DNA of 34,817 nt. Source: WUQU01 sp038849025 (lineage in GTDB: Archaea > Thermoproteota > Bathyarchaeia > Bathyarchaeales > Bathycorpusculaceae). The notes beneath the pieces were generated by a model. The model was not told the DNA's origin. It saw only the letters and a list, made by a program, of their open reading frames with translations, and did not search any database. Where the stretch lies: contig JAWCNE010000010.1 of assembly GCA_038849025.1 (NCBI GenBank), positions 1-34,817 on the forward strand, in the 5' to 3' direction. Below, one piece after another: positions 33,601 to 34,817 of the stretch. The position numbers and the translations under genes were made by a program. The first letter of the stretch is position 1, and the number at the start of each line of letters is the position of its first letter.

Positions 33601-34482
33601 ACCCTTGGGTTGCCTAGGCTTATAGAGATTGTGGACGCTAGGAGGATTCCATCAACACCTATAATGGTTATTTACCTAGACGAGAGTCATAGAAAGAGTA
33701 AAGAAGCCGCCGTAAAAATCGCCCAAAAAATAGTTTACACAACTTTAGAAAACTTGGCCCAGACAATCTATCAAGACCCGGTGCGCGAGGAAATAGTTGT
33801 GGAACTAAACAAGTCAATGATGGAAGACAGAGGAGTAACCATAGAAGAGTTGAAAGATAAGCTGAAAATAGCAAACTGCACTGTAAAGATAAGTGGTAAC
33901 CGCATACATATAAAGCCTAAAAAGGCTGAAAGCATCAAAAAAATATTGGATAGAGTATCATCATTTTACATTAAAGGCGTTCCCGGCATAAAACGGGTTT
34001 TGGTTACAGAGGAACATGGCGAATGGGTTATAAGAACAGACGGTTCAAACTTGCCTAAAGTATTAGAAGTTTATGGAGTAGACGCCTCCAGGACCACATC
34101 AAACAACGTTCATGAAATAGCTAAAACCTTGGGAATAGAGGCTGCAAGAAACGTTCTAATTCAGGAAGCCAAAAGCGTGTTAGAGGAGCAAGGGTTAGAT
34201 GTGGATGTGCGCCACGTTATGCTTGTTGCAGATATGATGACCGCCACGGGCGAGGTGCAGCAAATTGGAAGACACGGCATAAGCGGCAAAAAATCAAGTG
34301 TTCTGGCTAGGGCAGCTTTCGAAATTACAGTTCCAAACATCGTTGACGCAGCCATTAAAGGAGAAAGCGATCCCTTGGAAGGCGTAACTGAAAACGTCAT
34401 AGTTGGACAATCTATACCCGTAGGCACAGGACTAGTGGAACTTTTCATGTCCACATCCGAGTTGAAGAGGGAGAACAGATGA
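30661..34482 (+). CDS. rpoA: DNA-directed RNA polymerase subunit A, unsplit (A' and A'' fused)
   Basis: This is a 1273-aa largest subunit in one piece. The A' part has the N-terminal zinc site (CRTCGNTATRCPGHFGH), a second CRNCG...CPHC site, the magnesium-binding NADFDGDEMN (residues 459-468; three Asp 461, 463, 465) and QPSLHRMS. The A'' part continues in the same frame with the trigger-loop region EPGEAVGIVSAQSIGEPGTQ (about 945-964) and the C-terminal jaw. Most archaea encode A' and A'' as two genes; the unsplit form is known mainly from Thaumarchaeota-, Aigarchaeota- and Korarchaeota-type lineages. It starts at ATG 30661 and overlaps rpl30e by ATGA. Confidence 0.97.
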   Translation: MAAEEIAHEVVDEIHFGLFSPQEIRKLSVVEIQTPDTYDEDGAPITAGLMDGRLGTLEPRQRCRTCGNTATRCPGHFGHIELAVPIIHIEFARIIYDLLRVTCRNCGRILLPEDSIKKLRTRIERTRQLLGTVPDEIFKRIIQETKAKICPHCNTPQYKITFEKPTKFSEEIPESGSQPLTPSMIRERLERITNEDIALLGFDPQTARPEWMVLQVLPVPPVYVRPSITLESGIRSEDDLTHKLVDIIRINQRLKENMDAGAPTLIIQDLSELLQYHVTTYFNNEASGIPPARHRSGRALKTLSQRLKGKEGRFRSNLSGKRVDFSARTVISPDPNLDINEVGVPIEVAMRLSVPEKVTPWNIEEMRKLVVNGPEKYPGALYIIRPDGKRIRLEFVTDRGKIAEALEPGFIVERHLKNGDIAIFNRQPSLHRMSIMAHYVRVLPYKTFRLHLCVCPPYNADFDGDEMNLHIPQSEEAQTEARLLMQVQDQILSPRFGGPIIGAIRDFITAAYLFTRKSNYLTKDEVSRLLISAGYEGPLPEPQIKDPQPLWSGKQIFSLFLPKDLNYVLKANTCRGCTKCLKEECQYDAYVVIKNGELKSGVIDRRAIGAEQSESLLHRIIKDYGTEAGREFINKITRLLKLFITMRGFTYSYEELLLSPQAQNKIKRIMEKVEKRIEELIESYRKGTLQRLPGQTLEDSFEIYVMNELAKARDESGKIADEDFTLENSGIVMTRTGARGSSLNIGQMSACVGQQAVRGKRIMRGYLGRALPHFRPGDPAPKARGFVYSSYQKGLDSIEFFFHAMGGREGLVDTAVRTQQSGYMQRRLINALEHLRLEYDGTVRSSAGDIIQFKYGEDGVDPAKSDHGKAVNVSRLIEQIKIGIEKGEPASPEYIKKKLKEVENQLTPLLISELKQGLAEAKLTEEGVDRAVELTVEHYKRALMEPGEAVGIVSAQSIGEPGTQMTLRTFHYAGVREQNVTLGLPRLIEIVDARRIPSTPIMVIYLDESHRKSKEAAVKIAQKIVYTTLENLAQTIYQDPVREEIVVELNKSMMEDRGVTIEELKDKLKIANCTVKISGNRIHIKPKKAESIKKILDRVSSFYIKGVPGIKRVLVTEEHGEWVIRTDGSNLPKVLEVYGVDASRTTSNNVHEIAKTLGIEAARNVLIQEAKSVLEEQGLDVDVRHVMLVADMMTATGEVQQIGRHGISGKKSSVLARAAFEITVPNIVDAAIKGESDPLEGVTENVIVGQSIPVGTGLVELFMSTSELKRENR

Positions 34483-34814
34483 TAGACATAGATAAGGCAA
34501 TTGCAACAGCTACAAAAACAGGTAAAGTTTCTTTTGGCGCGAATTCGGCCATACAGAGCGCTAAGACTGGAAAAGCTAAAATGATAGTTTTGGCTTCTAA
34601 CTGTCCAGAGGAAATCCGTAAAGACCTGGAATACTATTGTAAACTTTCAAACATCCCCCTAATAGTTTATAAGGGTTCATCAATGGATTTAGCCGCTGTT
34701 TGCGGTAAACCCTTTCTTCTCTCAGCGTTAACTATAAGAGAGCCCGGCGACTCAGAAATTCTTAAATTAGCGGAAAAAGAGCAAAATGAGGAGCCTTACG
34801 GAGGAAGCGAATGA
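34479..34814 (+). CDS. rpl30e: Ribosomal protein eL30 (L30e)
   Basis: This 111-aa ribosomal protein of the L7Ae/L30e RNA-binding fold carries GKVSFGANSAIQSAKTGKAK, IVLASNCPEEI, YYCKLSNIPLIVYKG and CGKPF, all typical of archaeal L30e. It starts with ATG 34479 overlapping the rpoA stop (ATGA). The order rpoB-rpoA-rpl30e, usually followed by nusA and rps12, is the standard archaeal arrangement. Its C-terminal tail is slightly longer and more acidic than average. Confidence 0.95.
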   Translation: MIDIDKAIATATKTGKVSFGANSAIQSAKTGKAKMIVLASNCPEEIRKDLEYYCKLSNIPLIVYKGSSMDLAAVCGKPFLLSALTIREPGDSEILKLAEKEQNEEPYGGSE

Positions 34815-34817
34815 GCG
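34811..34817 (+). CDS. Start of next operon gene, probably nusA-like (cut by window edge)
   Basis: ATG 34811 overlaps the rpl30e stop in the ATGA style used throughout this operon, and only seven bases are visible. By the usual archaeal gene order it should encode a NusA-like KH protein. That identity is inferred from synteny only. Confidence 0.3.

Noticed and set aside
1..34817. CRISPR array, insertion sequence or prophage
   Set aside because: No regularly spaced repeats, transposase, integrase or terminal inverted repeats were seen on either strand.

Overview
The window looks like a chromosome piece from an archaeon of the TACK group (Thermoproteota sensu lato), most likely a Bathyarchaeia-like lineage; the lineage is an inference. 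Clearly archaeal markers are glycerol-1-phosphate dehydrogenase (archaeal membrane lipids), the KH/beta-CASP termination nuclease FttA (aCPSF1), a proteasome beta subunit, an archaeal RNA polymerase operon, TATA boxes with short or no leaders, and many TTG and GTG starts. Two points narrow it: RpoB is one chain, and RpoA is also one unsplit chain (A' plus A'') of 1273 residues. A SepF homologue points to FtsZ-type division.

Layout. 1-5.6 kb holds housekeeping genes: a methyltransferase end, sepF, the psmB-fttA operon, G1P dehydrogenase and a long FKBP prolyl isomerase. 5.8-8.0 kb has an MFS transporter followed by a cytoplasmic-type HtrA protease. 8.2-11.8 kb has small unknown proteins, a CapA-type phosphoesterase, a phosphoribosyltransferase/dienelactone-hydrolase pair and another small unknown. 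12-18.3 kb is a signalling block: a TrmB-like regulator with PLD-like and CBS domains, divergent from a 981-residue GAF/PAS histidine kinase with a coupled receiver-only response regulator, then a possible structured or small-ORF transcript, a DUF2769 protein and a second receiver. 18.4-21 kb has unknown and membrane proteins, a methyltransferase and the remains of a MerA-like flavoprotein gene. 21-24.1 kb holds trmO, a glycerophosphodiesterase, a DUF362 protein, a small membrane protein and a tRNA-Leu with an unusual intron. 24.4-26.9 kb encodes two membrane-anchored surface proteins. 27.1 kb to the end is the rpoB-rpoA-rpl30e operon.

The most interesting observation is a set of five near-identical promoter elements scattered over 15 kb. 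Each has a 22-bp palindrome (consensus GCGACTG-N8-CAGTCGC) followed by exactly 5 bp and then the TATA box. They precede a 34-aa/85-aa gene pair, a 109-aa unknown, a putative small RNA or small ORF, the DUF2769 gene (where a perfect copy could also serve the divergent response regulator) and a 63-aa membrane protein. The fixed phase to TATA suggests one DNA-binding activator or repressor controlling a regulon of mostly small uncharacterised proteins. Other points of note are a tRNA-Leu(CAA) intron in the D arm with a bulge-helix-bulge-like fold, a small ORF in front of rpoB where rpoH usually lies, and a small ORF translationally abutting the histidine kinase.
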